Origin: JAFGVL01 sp964546015
Lineage (GTDB): Bacteria; Bacteroidota; Bacteroidia; Bacteroidales; Paludibacteraceae
Direction of reading: 5' to 3'
NCBI GenBank assembly: GCA_964546015.1
Contig: CAZJHO010000001.1
Span: 248,001-312,000 of the forward strand
DNA: 64,000 nucleotides
The notes beneath the pieces were generated by a model. The model was not told the DNA's origin and did not search any database. It saw only the letters and a program-made list of their open reading frames with translations. Below are positions 1-8,650 of this stretch, in pieces. Each line of letters starts with the position of its first letter. Position 1 is the first letter of the stretch. The position numbers were made by a program, and so were the translations under genes.

Positions 1-66
1 CACAAAACAACGATTATATTGTGTCGTGCGAATTCCATCTGGCATTAAAAAATAAATTATAAACAA

Positions 67-915
67 ATGAAATTCAAATTTTTCGAAGAAAAAATATTTA
101 ATGTGTTGATGATATTGGCAACCCTTGCCGTGTTCGGCTTTTTTGCCAGCATCATCTGGACAATCGCCAAAACAGGTCTTCCCGCCTTGAATTGGGATAT
201 GATCAGTAAGTTGCCTGGCGGCGGGTTTTATTTAGGGAAAGAAGGCGGTATCCTCAATGCCATTGTCGGTTCGTTGATGATCGTTTTTGCCTCAGCCTTG
301 TTGGGACTCATTATCAGTATTCCTATCGTATTTTATATCAATGTATATCTGAAAAAGAAATCTTGGCTGGCTTATTTTACACGCTTGTCTTTCGATGTGC
401 TATTTGGCATTCCTTCTATTGTTTACGGTGCATTCGGATTTACCATCATGATTTTTTTCGGGTTAAAAACTTCTCTTTTGGGTGGGATTATTGTTATCAC
501 CTTACTCATTATTCCCATTTTTGTCCGCTCTATGGATGAAGTGGCAAAGTCGGTTCCCAAAGATTTGTTGGATGCCTCTTACTCTTTAGGAGCTACCAAA
601 CTGGAAACCTGCAAAGTGGTTTTCCGGCAGATAGCACCGGGTATTGCTACAGCTACTTTGTTATCGGTTGGGCGTGCAATTGGTGATGCTGCAGGAGTTT
701 TATTTACGGCCGGATTTACGGATAATATACCGACTTCACTTGACGAACCTGCCGCTACATTGCCCTTATCTGTTTTTTTTCAATTAAGCAGTCCTATACC
801 CGAAGTGAGGGAAAGAGCTTATTCGGCAGCATTGCTTCTGACGATCATTATTCTTATTTTAAGTATTACTGGAAGGGTAATTACAAGTCGGTTTTCGAAA
901 AATAGGATTAAATAG
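67..915 (+). CDS. pstA: Phosphate-type ABC transporter permease (PstA-like)
   Basis: Inner-membrane permease subunit of an ABC importer, most like PstA of the high-affinity phosphate system. The 282 residues give about six hydrophobic segments (around 12-34, 62-92, 103-131, 138-153, 192-214 and 253-270). The permease EAA-type loop at about 158-192 contains SLGATKLETCKVV, and the family's GRA-x-G-(E/D) region is at 202-207. PstA usually reads GETAPLLFTAG there; this protein has GDAAGVLFTAG, so the anion specificity is less certain than the fold. No ATPase or binding protein follows it. The partner genes would have to lie upstream, outside the window, where an open frame stops at 60-62, just before this ATG. 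The next gene has its own promoter, so this looks like the last gene of an operon. Fold is seen; substrate is inferred. Confidence 0.75.
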   Translation: MKFKFFEEKIFNVLMILATLAVFGFFASIIWTIAKTGLPALNWDMISKLPGGGFYLGKEGGILNAIVGSLMIVFASALLGLIISIPIVFYINVYLKKKSWLAYFTRLSFDVLFGIPSIVYGAFGFTIMIFFGLKTSLLGGIIVITLLIIPIFVRSMDEVAKSVPKDLLDASYSLGATKLETCKVVFRQIAPGIATATLLSVGRAIGDAAGVLFTAGFTDNIPTSLDEPAATLPLSVFFQLSSPIPEVRERAYSAALLLTIIILILSITGRVITSRFSKNRIK

Positions 916-969
916 AAATTTAACTGCCAATATTTTAAAATCGGGGATATTTTTGGACTCAAAAGTAAT

Positions 970-1017
970 ATACCCTTAACGCGGTATTGCCCCTACTTCT
1001 CGGTAAAACTACTTTTG
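970..1017 (+). promoter_or_regulatory. Promoter with NarL-like palindrome, upstream of hemC/cobA/hemD
   Basis: The palindrome ATACC-CTTAACGC-GGTAT is at 970-987. It is followed after exactly 22 nt by the -7 element TACTTTTG (1010-1017). A TTG at 987-989 gives a 20-bp spacer, so the box abuts the -33 region. Transcription would start near 1024, about 14 nt before the hemC ATG. This is one of four copies in the window with identical geometry (others at 7167, 12698 and 13810). Its N8 core is the least symmetrical of the four. Confidence 0.7.
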
Positions 1018-1037
1018 TATAAATATTTTATCCAACA

Positions 1038-3035
1038 ATGGGAAGCAATAAAAAAATAAGAGTAGTATGCCGCAATAGTCCTCTTTCTCTTTTACAGGTG
1101 AAAGAGGTGTTTTCTTTGTTACCTCAAGTAAAGTATAATTTATTAGAGCTTGCGTCTTTTGGAGATAAAAACAAACATATATCACTGTTGGATAGTGTGA
1201 CAGCAGGTGATTTTTTTACTCGCGAGCTTGATAAGACATTGTTAGATAACGAGGCTGATATAGCTATTCATTCGGCTAAAGATTTGCCTTATCCGTTGCT
1301 TTCGGGATTGGAATTATACTGCCTAACAAAAGCTGTAGATAAAACCGATTCATTAGTTAGTAAAGGCAATCTGACTTTATTACAGCTTCCTGCAAGATCG
1401 CGGATAGGTACAAGCTCCAACACCAGGAAAGTAGAACTGTCAAAGTTGCGTCCGGATATAACGGTTGTGGGTATTCGAGGAACAATTGAAGAACGCATAG
1501 CACAAATAGATAACGGATATATTGATGCCCTGATTGTTGCAACTTGTGCATTGAAGCGTTTGGGGTTAAGTTCGCGTATAGCAGAAATATTGCCATTCAA
1601 AACGCATCCTTTGCAAGGAAATCTAGCTGTTGTAGGTAGAAAGAATAACCCGGAACTGAAAGCGCTTTTTTCTCCATTCGATATACGGACTGATTACGGT
1701 AAAGTAACGCTCGTAGGTTTCGGTCCCGGTAATCCCGATTTGCTGACACTTGGTGGCGATAAAGCCTTGTCGGCTGCCAATATTATTTTCCATGATGACT
1801 TGATCGACAAGGATTTCTTGGAGAAATATAAAGCCGAAAAAATCTATGTCGGTAAACGGAAAGATAAACACAGCCATCATCAAGATGATATTAATGAGTT
1901 GATATATCAGGCTGCCATAGCGGGTAAGGCGGTGATACGGCTCAAAGGCGGCGACCCTATGATATTTGCGCATGGACGCGAAGAAGTGGATTTTCTCCAA
2001 AGTCGCTTTGTAGAAGTGGAAGTTATACCCGGAATTTCTTCCGGTATTGCTTTCAGCGCTTATACGCATATACCGTTGACACATAGAGGTATTTCGTCAT
2101 CTGTGGCATTTGTTACAGGGCATTCGGATAAAGATGTTCAAATCCCTAATGTCGATACGCTGGTTTATTATATGGCAGGAGCCAATATATCCGCCATAGC
2201 CAAAAAGCTGATAACAGCAGGGAGAGATCCCGACACTCCGGTAGCATTGGTACATAATGTGTCGTTACCTGGGCAAAAAACTTTTTTCTCGTCGTTGAAA
2301 GAACTACAGTTCTCTGTAATTAAATATCCGACTCCAATACTTGTTGTTATCGGTAATGTCGTAGCTTTTGAGAATAGTGATGCTTACGAGCAGCATATAT
2401 TAGTTACAGGAACTACTTGTGCAGAGTACCAGGGAAGAGGAAATATAGTACATACACCTTTGATTAAAGTGCAGAAAACGCAGGTTAACGCACAATATAA
2501 AACACTGAAAGAGAAAATAAACACTTATAACTGGATTGTATTTACCAGCCGCTATGGAGTGCGCTTCTTTTTCGAGATATTGAACGAAATAAGATTTGAT
2601 ATTCGCAGGTTAGGGACAATAAAAATAGCTTCGGTAGGAAAAACAACAACAGCCGAATTAAGCAAATATCAAATTTATCCTGATGTAGAATCTGAGACAG
2701 AGTCGGCAGAAGGATTGATATATTATTTTAAAGAAATAAAATTAACAGGGAATAAAATTCTACTACCTCGTTCTGATAAAGGATTGAAATATTTGTCCGG
2801 TGAGTTGGAATCATTGGGAAATCAGATAACCGACATTCCCATTTATATAAACACAATCAACCATCATGCGGAAAAAGTAGATTTATCACGCTTCCGGAAA
2901 ATTATTTTTTCATCTCCTTCGGGTGTAGAGGCGTTCAAAAATTTATATGGAGAGATCCCGATAGGTGTACAACTGATAGCAAAAGGAAAAACAACCGAAA
3001 ACAAGCTAAAGGCGGAATTAAATGAAACGGTTTAG
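1038..3035 (+). CDS. HemC-like / uroporphyrinogen-III methyltransferase / uroporphyrinogen-III synthase fusion
   Basis: A 665-residue three-part fusion for making precorrin-2 from porphobilinogen, toward siroheme. Residues 1 to about 215 match domains 1-2 of hydroxymethylbilane synthase (HSAKDLP at 78-84, GTSSNTRK at 124-131, LRGN-like IRGT at 147). Residues 222-448 are a complete SUMT/CobA domain (GFGPGNPDLLT at 227, RLKGGDP at 301, PGISSG at 331). Residues 453-665 resemble HemD. The HemC part runs straight into CobA, so domain 3, which carries the Cys that binds the dipyrromethane cofactor, is missing. One of the paired Arg of the TSSLRR motif is Thr. Either this HemC is divergent or non-catalytic, or a complete HemC exists elsewhere. 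Its end overlaps hemB by 14 nt, implying coupled translation. Confidence 0.88.
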   Translation: MGSNKKIRVVCRNSPLSLLQVKEVFSLLPQVKYNLLELASFGDKNKHISLLDSVTAGDFFTRELDKTLLDNEADIAIHSAKDLPYPLLSGLELYCLTKAVDKTDSLVSKGNLTLLQLPARSRIGTSSNTRKVELSKLRPDITVVGIRGTIEERIAQIDNGYIDALIVATCALKRLGLSSRIAEILPFKTHPLQGNLAVVGRKNNPELKALFSPFDIRTDYGKVTLVGFGPGNPDLLTLGGDKALSAANIIFHDDLIDKDFLEKYKAEKIYVGKRKDKHSHHQDDINELIYQAAIAGKAVIRLKGGDPMIFAHGREEVDFLQSRFVEVEVIPGISSGIAFSAYTHIPLTHRGISSSVAFVTGHSDKDVQIPNVDTLVYYMAGANISAIAKKLITAGRDPDTPVALVHNVSLPGQKTFFSSLKELQFSVIKYPTPILVVIGNVVAFENSDAYEQHILVTGTTCAEYQGRGNIVHTPLIKVQKTQVNAQYKTLKEKINTYNWIVFTSRYGVRFFFEILNEIRFDIRRLGTIKIASVGKTTTAELSKYQIYPDVESETESAEGLIYYFKEIKLTGNKILLPRSDKGLKYLSGELESLGNQITDIPIYINTINHHAEKVDLSRFRKIIFSSPSGVEAFKNLYGEIPIGVQLIAKGKTTENKLKAELNETV

Positions 3036-3987
3036 GCAATATAGGACATCGCAAGCAGTACGAGACGAGAATGCAGATGTACATATCAGTTCGTCCGATT
3101 TTATTTATCCTTATTTCGTAACAGAAGGACAAGGAGTGAAACAGGAAATATCTTTAATGAAAGGTGTATATCGTTTTTCAATAGACGAACTACTGACTGA
3201 TATAGAAGACCTTGTATCATTAGGAATAGACAAAATATTATTGTTTGGAGTACCTGAAGAGAAAGTTAAGGATGAGCAGGGTAGTGTAGGATATGCTCCG
3301 GACAATATTATTAGCAGAACAGTGAAAGCAGTCAAAGCACATTTTCCACAACTTATTGTATTTACCGATATTTGTTTGTGCGAATATACCTTTCACGGGC
3401 ATTGCGGGTTGTTGCATGATCGTGATGTGGATAATGATGCAACACTACCATTGCTTGCCGAAATGGCTTATCAGCATGCCATTGCAGGAGCTGATTTTGT
3501 AGCTCCTTCTGCTATGATGGACGGTCAGGTAGAAACAATAAGAAAGCGCTTGGACAAAGAAAATTTAAAAACAAAAATATTAGCTTATTCAGCGAAATAT
3601 GCTTCTGCTTTTTACGGGCCTTTTCGTGACGCGGCAAATTCCACCCCTTCATTCGGAAATAGAAAAACATACCAAATGGATTTTCGAACAAAAAATCAGG
3701 GATTGGATGAAATTGCAGCCGATATAGAAGAAGGTGCCGACTGGATTATGGTAAAACCTGCCATGGCTTATCTCGACATTTTATGCCGCGCATCGCAATC
3801 TTTTACCGGTTATCCGTTGGTTGCTTATCAGGTATCAGGCGAATATTCTATGCTGAAAAATGGCGCAGAACAAGGTTTCTTTAACGAAAAGCGTATCTTT
3901 TTTGAAAGCCTGACTGCCATAAAGCGTGCAGGAGCGGATTATATTATCTCTTACTATGCTAAAGATTTTGTAAAGGAAGGATTATAA
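3022..3987 (+). CDS. hemB: Porphobilinogen synthase (5-aminolevulinate dehydratase)
   Basis: Condenses two 5-aminolevulinate molecules to porphobilinogen, the substrate for the fusion protein encoded just upstream. The 321 residues match the usual length of HemB. The zinc-type metal site is intact: DICLCEYTFHGHC at 116-128 supplies Cys118, Cys120 and Cys128. The two active-site lysines are visible at Lys192 (SAKYASAFYGP) and Lys245 (VKPAMAYLD). The ATG at 3022 lies inside the 3' end of the preceding gene, and the protein from there has a normal HemB N-terminus (MKRFRQYRTS). It sits mid-operon, between the tetrapyrrole fusion and cysD, which links porphyrin supply to sulfite reduction through siroheme. 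Confidence 0.96.
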   Translation: MKRFRQYRTSQAVRDENADVHISSSDFIYPYFVTEGQGVKQEISLMKGVYRFSIDELLTDIEDLVSLGIDKILLFGVPEEKVKDEQGSVGYAPDNIISRTVKAVKAHFPQLIVFTDICLCEYTFHGHCGLLHDRDVDNDATLPLLAEMAYQHAIAGADFVAPSAMMDGQVETIRKRLDKENLKTKILAYSAKYASAFYGPFRDAANSTPSFGNRKTYQMDFRTKNQGLDEIAADIEEGADWIMVKPAMAYLDILCRASQSFTGYPLVAYQVSGEYSMLKNGAEQGFFNEKRIFFESLTAIKRAGADYIISYYAKDFVKEGL

Positions 3988-4002
3988 AACCAATATACAA
4001 TT

Positions 4003-4905
4003 ATGAACAATAGATTGACACATTTAAGAGAACTGGAGTCGGAATCGATATATGTTCTCCGCGAAGTAGCAGCACAATTTGAAAAACCGGTGTTGCTATT
4101 TTCGGGAGGAAAAGATTCTATTGTTATGGCTTATCTGGCGTACAAAGCTTTTTATCCGGCGACTATCCCATTTCCGTTTCTGCATATAGATACAGGGCAC
4201 AATTTTGAAGAAACATTAATATATCGTGACAGCCTTGTAAAAAAACTGGGCGTAAAACTGATTGTTGGTTTTGTACAGGAATCTATTGACACAGGCCGCG
4301 TAGTAGAAGAAACAGGGTATAATGCCAGCCGTAACAAACTGCAAACTGTTACGCTACTGGATACCCTTGCAAAATATAAATTTGATGTAGCACTAGGTGG
4401 CGCGCGGCGTGATGAGGAAAAAGCCCGGGCTAAAGAACGCTTTTTTTCGCATCGTGATGAGTTTGGACAATGGGATCCCAAAAATCAACGCCCCGAACTG
4501 TGGAATATCTTTAATGAAAAAAAACAGTTAGGTGAGCATTTTCGTGTTTTCCCGTTGAGTAATTGGACAGAAATGGATATATGGCAATATATTTTGCAAG
4601 AAAATATCGAATTACCAAGTCTTTATTATACCCACGAAAGGGATATATTTGAACGAGACGGTGTTTGGTTGGCATATTATCCTTTTATGTTGTTGAAACC
4701 TGAAGAGAAAGTTGTGCGTAAGCGTATTCGCTGTCGTACTATCGGAGATATTACCTGTACAGGCGTTACCATATCTGAAGCCGATACATTGGAAGATATT
4801 ATCGACGAGATAGCTTCATCCAGGATAACCGAACGCGGTGGACGATCGGATGATAAGCGTTCGGAAGCAGCCATGGAAGATCGCAAAAAGGCAGGATATT
4901 TCTAA
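4003..4905 (+). CDS. cysD: Sulfate adenylyltransferase subunit 2
   Basis: Catalytic subunit of ATP sulfurylase; with CysN it adenylylates sulfate to APS in the cytoplasm. It is a PP-loop ATP-pyrophosphatase-family protein with the signature SGGKDS at residues 34-39, the DTGHNFEETL segment near 63-72 and the conserved GGARRDEEKARAKER block at about 133-147. The length of 300 residues is typical of CysD. The C-terminus ends with a KRSEAAMEDRKKAGYF-type tail common in the family. It begins 15 nt after hemB, so it is co-transcribed with the tetrapyrrole genes, and cysN follows after 102 nt. Confidence 0.97.
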   Translation: MNNRLTHLRELESESIYVLREVAAQFEKPVLLFSGGKDSIVMAYLAYKAFYPATIPFPFLHIDTGHNFEETLIYRDSLVKKLGVKLIVGFVQESIDTGRVVEETGYNASRNKLQTVTLLDTLAKYKFDVALGGARRDEEKARAKERFFSHRDEFGQWDPKNQRPELWNIFNEKKQLGEHFRVFPLSNWTEMDIWQYILQENIELPSLYYTHERDIFERDGVWLAYYPFMLLKPEEKVVRKRIRCRTIGDITCTGVTISEADTLEDIIDEIASSRITERGGRSDDKRSEAAMEDRKKAGYF

Positions 4906-5007
4906 AAATGGCTCAATGTGTTAATTATGCCGATATGCCTGGCTATTATCACATTAATTAAAAACAGAAAATAATGAATAATTAGGCACATTAGCACAAT
5001 AATAATT

Positions 5008-6297
5008 ATGAATGGATATTTAGATATGGAGCTGCTGCGTTTTACCACCGCAGGTAGTGTCGATGACGGAAAAAGTACTTTAATAGGTCGTTTACTGTAT
5101 GATAGTAAATCTATCTTCGAAGACCAGTTGGAAGCTGTAAAAGCAGCCAGCGAACGATTGGGTAACGAGGAGGTAAATCTTGCTCTCCTGACCGATGGAC
5201 TTCGTGCCGAACGGGAACAAGGAATCACTATCGATGTGGCTTATCGTTATTTTGCCACCCCCAAGCGCAAATTCATTATTGCCGATACTCCCGGACACAT
5301 CGAATATACCCGAAACATGGTAACAGGCGCTTCAACTGCCGATGCAGCCGTTATACTCGTTGATGCTCGTAATGGGATCATTGAACAGACAAAGCGACAC
5401 TCATACATCGCATCATTATTGCAACTCGATAATGTTATACTGGCTATAAATAAAATGGATTTGATCGGTTTTTCGGAGGAGGTTTTCACTCGGATAAAAT
5501 CGGAGTATCAGAAGATCGCCGGAATTCTGAACCTGAAGCAAGTTCATTATATCCCTATATCAGCACGAGATGGAGACAATGTAGTAAACCGTTCGAATAA
5601 AACTCCCTGGTACAAAGGCGAAACATTGTTGCACCTATTGGAGAACCTTCCTGTAAAAGAAGGCATCGAACAACTTTCCATGCGTTTTCCGGTACAATAT
5701 GTTATTCGTCCGCAAAGCGATAAGTTTCATGATTACCGTGCCTATGCCGGGCGATTGGCAAGCGGCAGCATTAAAGTCGGCGATAAAGTTTCCATATTAC
5801 CTTCTTTTACAGAATCTACCGTAAAAGCAATAGACGAAGCAGACAAATCCTTGTCTGAAGCATTTGCTCCCCAGTCAGTAGCTATTCGTCTGAATGATAA
5901 TGTAGATGTGAGCCGTGGAGATATGATTGTAAAAAGCAATAATCTTCCGCATATTGATACCAATATTTCATTGTTGGTATGTTGGCTTAATCATCGTCCG
6001 TTAAGTATTGGTGCAAAATATATCATTCGTCATACAACCGATGAAGTATCGGGAATTATCAAAGATGTTTATTTCAAAGTAAATATCAATACTCTGGAAA
6101 ACATCAAAGATGATAAAACTGTAAAAATGAATGATATTGCCCATATTCAGATAAAAACATCAAAACCATTGAAATATGATCTGTATGCCGAAAATCGTAT
6201 AACCGGGAGTTTAGTAATCATCAACGAGGCTACTTATGAAACAGTAGGTGCAGGGATGATTGTAGAATCGCTTGAAGAACAAACTTATTCAATATAA
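5008..6297 (+). CDS. cysN: Sulfate adenylyltransferase subunit 1 (GTPase)
   Basis: Regulatory GTPase subunit of ATP sulfurylase, coupling GTP hydrolysis to APS formation by CysD. EF-Tu-like G motifs are clear: G1 GSVDDGKS at 16-23, G3 DTPGH at 93-97 and G4 NKMD at 148-151, followed by two beta-barrel domains to residue 429. Some bacteria fuse an APS kinase (CysC) to the C-terminus; this protein stops before such a domain, and no cysC lies nearby. That fits the iron-sulfur reductase encoded next, which would use APS directly. The 102-nt gap from cysD shows no convincing promoter. Confidence 0.97.
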   Translation: MNGYLDMELLRFTTAGSVDDGKSTLIGRLLYDSKSIFEDQLEAVKAASERLGNEEVNLALLTDGLRAEREQGITIDVAYRYFATPKRKFIIADTPGHIEYTRNMVTGASTADAAVILVDARNGIIEQTKRHSYIASLLQLDNVILAINKMDLIGFSEEVFTRIKSEYQKIAGILNLKQVHYIPISARDGDNVVNRSNKTPWYKGETLLHLLENLPVKEGIEQLSMRFPVQYVIRPQSDKFHDYRAYAGRLASGSIKVGDKVSILPSFTESTVKAIDEADKSLSEAFAPQSVAIRLNDNVDVSRGDMIVKSNNLPHIDTNISLLVCWLNHRPLSIGAKYIIRHTTDEVSGIIKDVYFKVNINTLENIKDDKTVKMNDIAHIQIKTSKPLKYDLYAENRITGSLVIINEATYETVGAGMIVESLEEQTYSI

Positions 6298-6399
6298 ATG
6301 AACAAGCGAGTTATTGGTTAACTTATAAATTTTAGAAACAATACCTATTCCTTATTCAATACTCGTTACTCAACATGTTTACTCATTAACTTGAAGATT

Positions 6400-7101
6400 A
6401 TGAAGGAACAAATAAATCAATTGAACAAAGAATTTCAAGGAAAAATACCTGAAGAACTTCTGTCTTATTTTCTTAATCAATACGGAAATCGTATAGCATT
6501 GGCATCAAGTTTAGGGCTCGAAGATCAAGTGCTGACCGATATGATTTGGAAAATAAATCGTTCTGCTCGTATATTCACAATTGATACCGGAAGACTTTTC
6601 CCGGAGGCTTATTCGTTAATAAATAAAACGAACCTGAGATATGGAATTAAAATGGAAGTTTTTTTTCCGGAGAACAAATCGGTTGAAAATTATGTATGGT
6701 TAAACGGTATCAATGCTTTTTACGAAAGTATTGACAAACGCAAAGCCTGTTGCCATGTGCGCAAGATAGAACCTCTGTTGCGAGCATTATCCACACTGGA
6801 TGTCTGGATATGTGGGCTACGGCAGGAACAATCCGTTACACGCACAAAAGTACAAGTTGTGGAATGGGATGAAGCCAATAATTTGATAAAAATAAATCCG
6901 CTTGTTCATTGGACAGAAGAAGATGTGTGGAACTATATCAAAGTGAACAAAGTGCCTTATAATATCCTGCACGATAAAGGTTTTCCGAGCATTGGATGCC
7001 AACCATGTACCAGGGCAGTTGCAAAAGGCGAGGATGTCAGAGCCGGACGCTGGTGGTGGGAAAACCCCGAGCATAAGGAGTGTGGATTGCACAAGAGATG
7101 A
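6400..7101 (+). CDS. cysH: Assimilatory APS reductase (iron-sulfur type, CysH family)
   Basis: Reduces adenylylsulfate to sulfite with thiol reductant. It is a PP-loop family protein with the catalytic Cys in the C-terminal ECGLH motif (Cys228). Two extra cysteine pairs are present, Cys117-Cys118 (KACCHVRK) and Cys200-x2-Cys203 (GCQPC). In this family these bind a [4Fe-4S] cluster and mark enzymes that use APS rather than PAPS. That agrees with the absence of APS kinase in the operon. I use the ATG at 6400 (233 aa); an in-frame TTG at 6391 would add three residues without benefit. It is the last gene of the hemC-to-cysH operon, and a strong hairpin follows directly. Confidence 0.94.
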   Translation: MKEQINQLNKEFQGKIPEELLSYFLNQYGNRIALASSLGLEDQVLTDMIWKINRSARIFTIDTGRLFPEAYSLINKTNLRYGIKMEVFFPENKSVENYVWLNGINAFYESIDKRKACCHVRKIEPLLRALSTLDVWICGLRQEQSVTRTKVQVVEWDEANNLIKINPLVHWTEEDVWNYIKVNKVPYNILHDKGFPSIGCQPCTRAVAKGEDVRAGRWWWENPEHKECGLHKR

Positions 7102-7106
7102 AAGGC

Positions 7107-7131
7107 AGAGCCGCGACTTAGTCGCGGCTCT
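7107..7131 (+). terminator. Hairpin after cysH
   Basis: A perfect 11-bp inverted repeat (AGAGCCGCGAC at 7107-7117, GTCGCGGCTCT at 7121-7131) with a 3-nt TTA loop, six bases after the cysH stop. The downstream tract is only moderately T-rich, so it may act as a terminator or as a 3' stabilising structure. It separates the first operon from the next box-bearing promoter. Confidence 0.7.
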
Positions 7132-7166
7132 ATTCATTAATACTCCCTTCATCCGGACAAAAAAAA

Positions 7167-7214
7167 ATACCACATTTGTGGTATTTCCCCTTTTTTTCTA
7201 TAAGAGTATTTTTG
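7167..7214 (+). promoter_or_regulatory. Promoter with NarL-like palindrome, upstream of the siroheme/hemA operon
   Basis: A perfectly symmetrical palindrome ATACC-ACATTTGT-GGTAT at 7167-7184, followed after exactly 22 nt by the -7 element TATTTTTG at 7207-7214. No good TTG occupies the -33 position (TTTC is there instead), which suggests dependence on an activator. Predicted transcription start is near 7221, about 34 nt before the next start codon. Confidence 0.72.
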
Positions 7215-7254
7215 TATGATGAGCTAACAATGTGTTTCTTAAAAATAAATAAAT

Positions 7255-7752
7255 ATGAAAAAGGGAAATTTAACATTTTTACCAATCTCTGTCAATATAA
7301 CCGACAAAAAAATACTAATAATCGGTGGAGGTAAGGTAGGCTACCATAAAGCGGTTATCCTGAACCGTTTTATCAGCAAAGCGACTGTTATTTCTTCCGA
7401 ATTTCATGAAGGTTTTAATTCTTTACCATTCGAGTGTATTAAAAAGGAATATGAAAAGAAAGATCTCTATAATGCTTTTCTTGTGTATGTATGTACCGGG
7501 AGCAGATTACTTAACTACCGGATAAAAAAGGATGCTGAACAATTGGGAATATTAACCAGTGTGTGTGATGATTCAGAACTTTGTGACTTTATATCTCCGG
7601 CAATCTTTAAAGACAATCATATAACAATCGCTGTTTCCTCCAATGCTCGGAATGTTCGGCAGTCAATTGACATCCGTAATCAGTTACAAGGATTGGTACA
7701 AAAAAAAAGTTTAATTATTCAAAAAGGAAATGGTACAGTGCAAATTGATTAA
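7255..7752 (+). CDS. Precorrin-2 dehydrogenase / siroheme synthase N-terminal domain protein
   Basis: A stand-alone 165-residue equivalent of the N-terminal half of CysG (SirC/Met8p family), expected to oxidise precorrin-2 to sirohydrochlorin with NAD+. The Rossmann motif GGGKVG is at 24-29, and the family block CDDSELCDFISPA is at 104-116, with the Asp pair in the position of the catalytic Asp of Met8p-type enzymes. Iron insertion could be done by this protein, as in Met8p, or by a separate chelatase not present here. It is the first gene of the second operon and overlaps hemA by 23 nt. Confidence 0.9.
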   Translation: MKKGNLTFLPISVNITDKKILIIGGGKVGYHKAVILNRFISKATVISSEFHEGFNSLPFECIKKEYEKKDLYNAFLVYVCTGSRLLNYRIKKDAEQLGILTSVCDDSELCDFISPAIFKDNHITIAVSSNARNVRQSIDIRNQLQGLVQKKSLIIQKGNGTVQID

Positions 7753-8650
7753 TAATACGGAATATAATTTGGAAGATCGGGAACATCTTTTGAGGGAGTT
7801 ATATGCAGAACAGGCTCCACATGTGCTTTTGTCCACTTGTAATAGAGTTGAGCTTTATTGGGGAGAAGGTATTGTACCCAAAACCATTGTACAGCATTTG
7901 TACCGCGTAGCTTCCGGTTTAGAATCATCTTTACCTGGTGAACGGGCTATACAAGCACAATTAAAACAATCCTATGCAAAAGCTTCCGTCAAATATCATT
8001 TGTCGCCCGCATTGCATAAGTTATTCCAATCTGCTATGCACACGGGTAAGCGCGTACGCACCGAAACAAAAATAGCTGAGGGAGCAGTATCGTATAGTCA
8101 GGTGACTGTAGATATTTTGAAACAGAAGAAAATAAACCTTAATAACAAAATCATTGGTATTATCGGGGTGAATAAACTAACAAAAGATATTCTGAAATAC
8201 TTGTCGGCTCGCGGTGCGGTCAATATATTTTTGTCGAACCGCAACTTTGAAAAAGCCCGAACAATGGCTTCGGGATACAATGGAATAGCTGTTAATTTGG
8301 ACAACAAACGAGCAATGCTGCGAATGGTCGATATACTTATTTGTGCCACATCAGCTCCGCATACAATCATTGATAAAGTTGATATATCAATCGAAAAAGA
8401 AATGTTGATTTTTGATTTGGCATTTCCTCGTGATGTGGAGAAGTCTGTCGGGAAAATGAAAAATATAGAGTTATTTAATTTGGAAGACATTGAACATTTT
8501 GCACGCAGGAATATCTCCTTACGAAAAGAAGAAATTCATAAAGCGGAGCAAATAATAAACGAAGAGATTACACGGTTTTACCAATGGCAATCTTATAGTC
8601 TAAAGAAAACAGTACATGAACAGGAAAAATTCGACAGATGCGTATCATGA
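7730..8650 (+). CDS. hemA: Glutamyl-tRNA reductase, short form
   Basis: First committed step of C5-pathway tetrapyrrole synthesis: reduces glutamyl-tRNA(Glu) to glutamate-1-semialdehyde with NADPH. The catalytic Cys is in STCNRVELY (Cys37). A GAVSYSQVTVDIL segment and a Rossmann-like domain (about 140-240) follow. The protein is only 306 residues, against about 420 for E. coli HemA. It ends just where the C-terminal V-shaped dimerisation domain normally begins (RFYQWQSYSLKKT), so that domain is essentially absent. It overlaps the preceding gene by 23 nt and hemL by 35 nt, indicating tight translational coupling. Whether it still dimerises is unknown. Confidence 0.9.
   Translation: MVQCKLINNTEYNLEDREHLLRELYAEQAPHVLLSTCNRVELYWGEGIVPKTIVQHLYRVASGLESSLPGERAIQAQLKQSYAKASVKYHLSPALHKLFQSAMHTGKRVRTETKIAEGAVSYSQVTVDILKQKKINLNNKIIGIIGVNKLTKDILKYLSARGAVNIFLSNRNFEKARTMASGYNGIAVNLDNKRAMLRMVDILICATSAPHTIIDKVDISIEKEMLIFDLAFPRDVEKSVGKMKNIELFNLEDIEHFARRNISLRKEEIHKAEQIINEEITRFYQWQSYSLKKTVHEQEKFDRCVS

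Noticed and set aside
1..62. Open frame from the window edge ending TAA at 60-62, just before pstA
   Set aside because: Nineteen codons are too few to assign. It may be the end of an upstream gene but does not resemble PstC or PstB tails.
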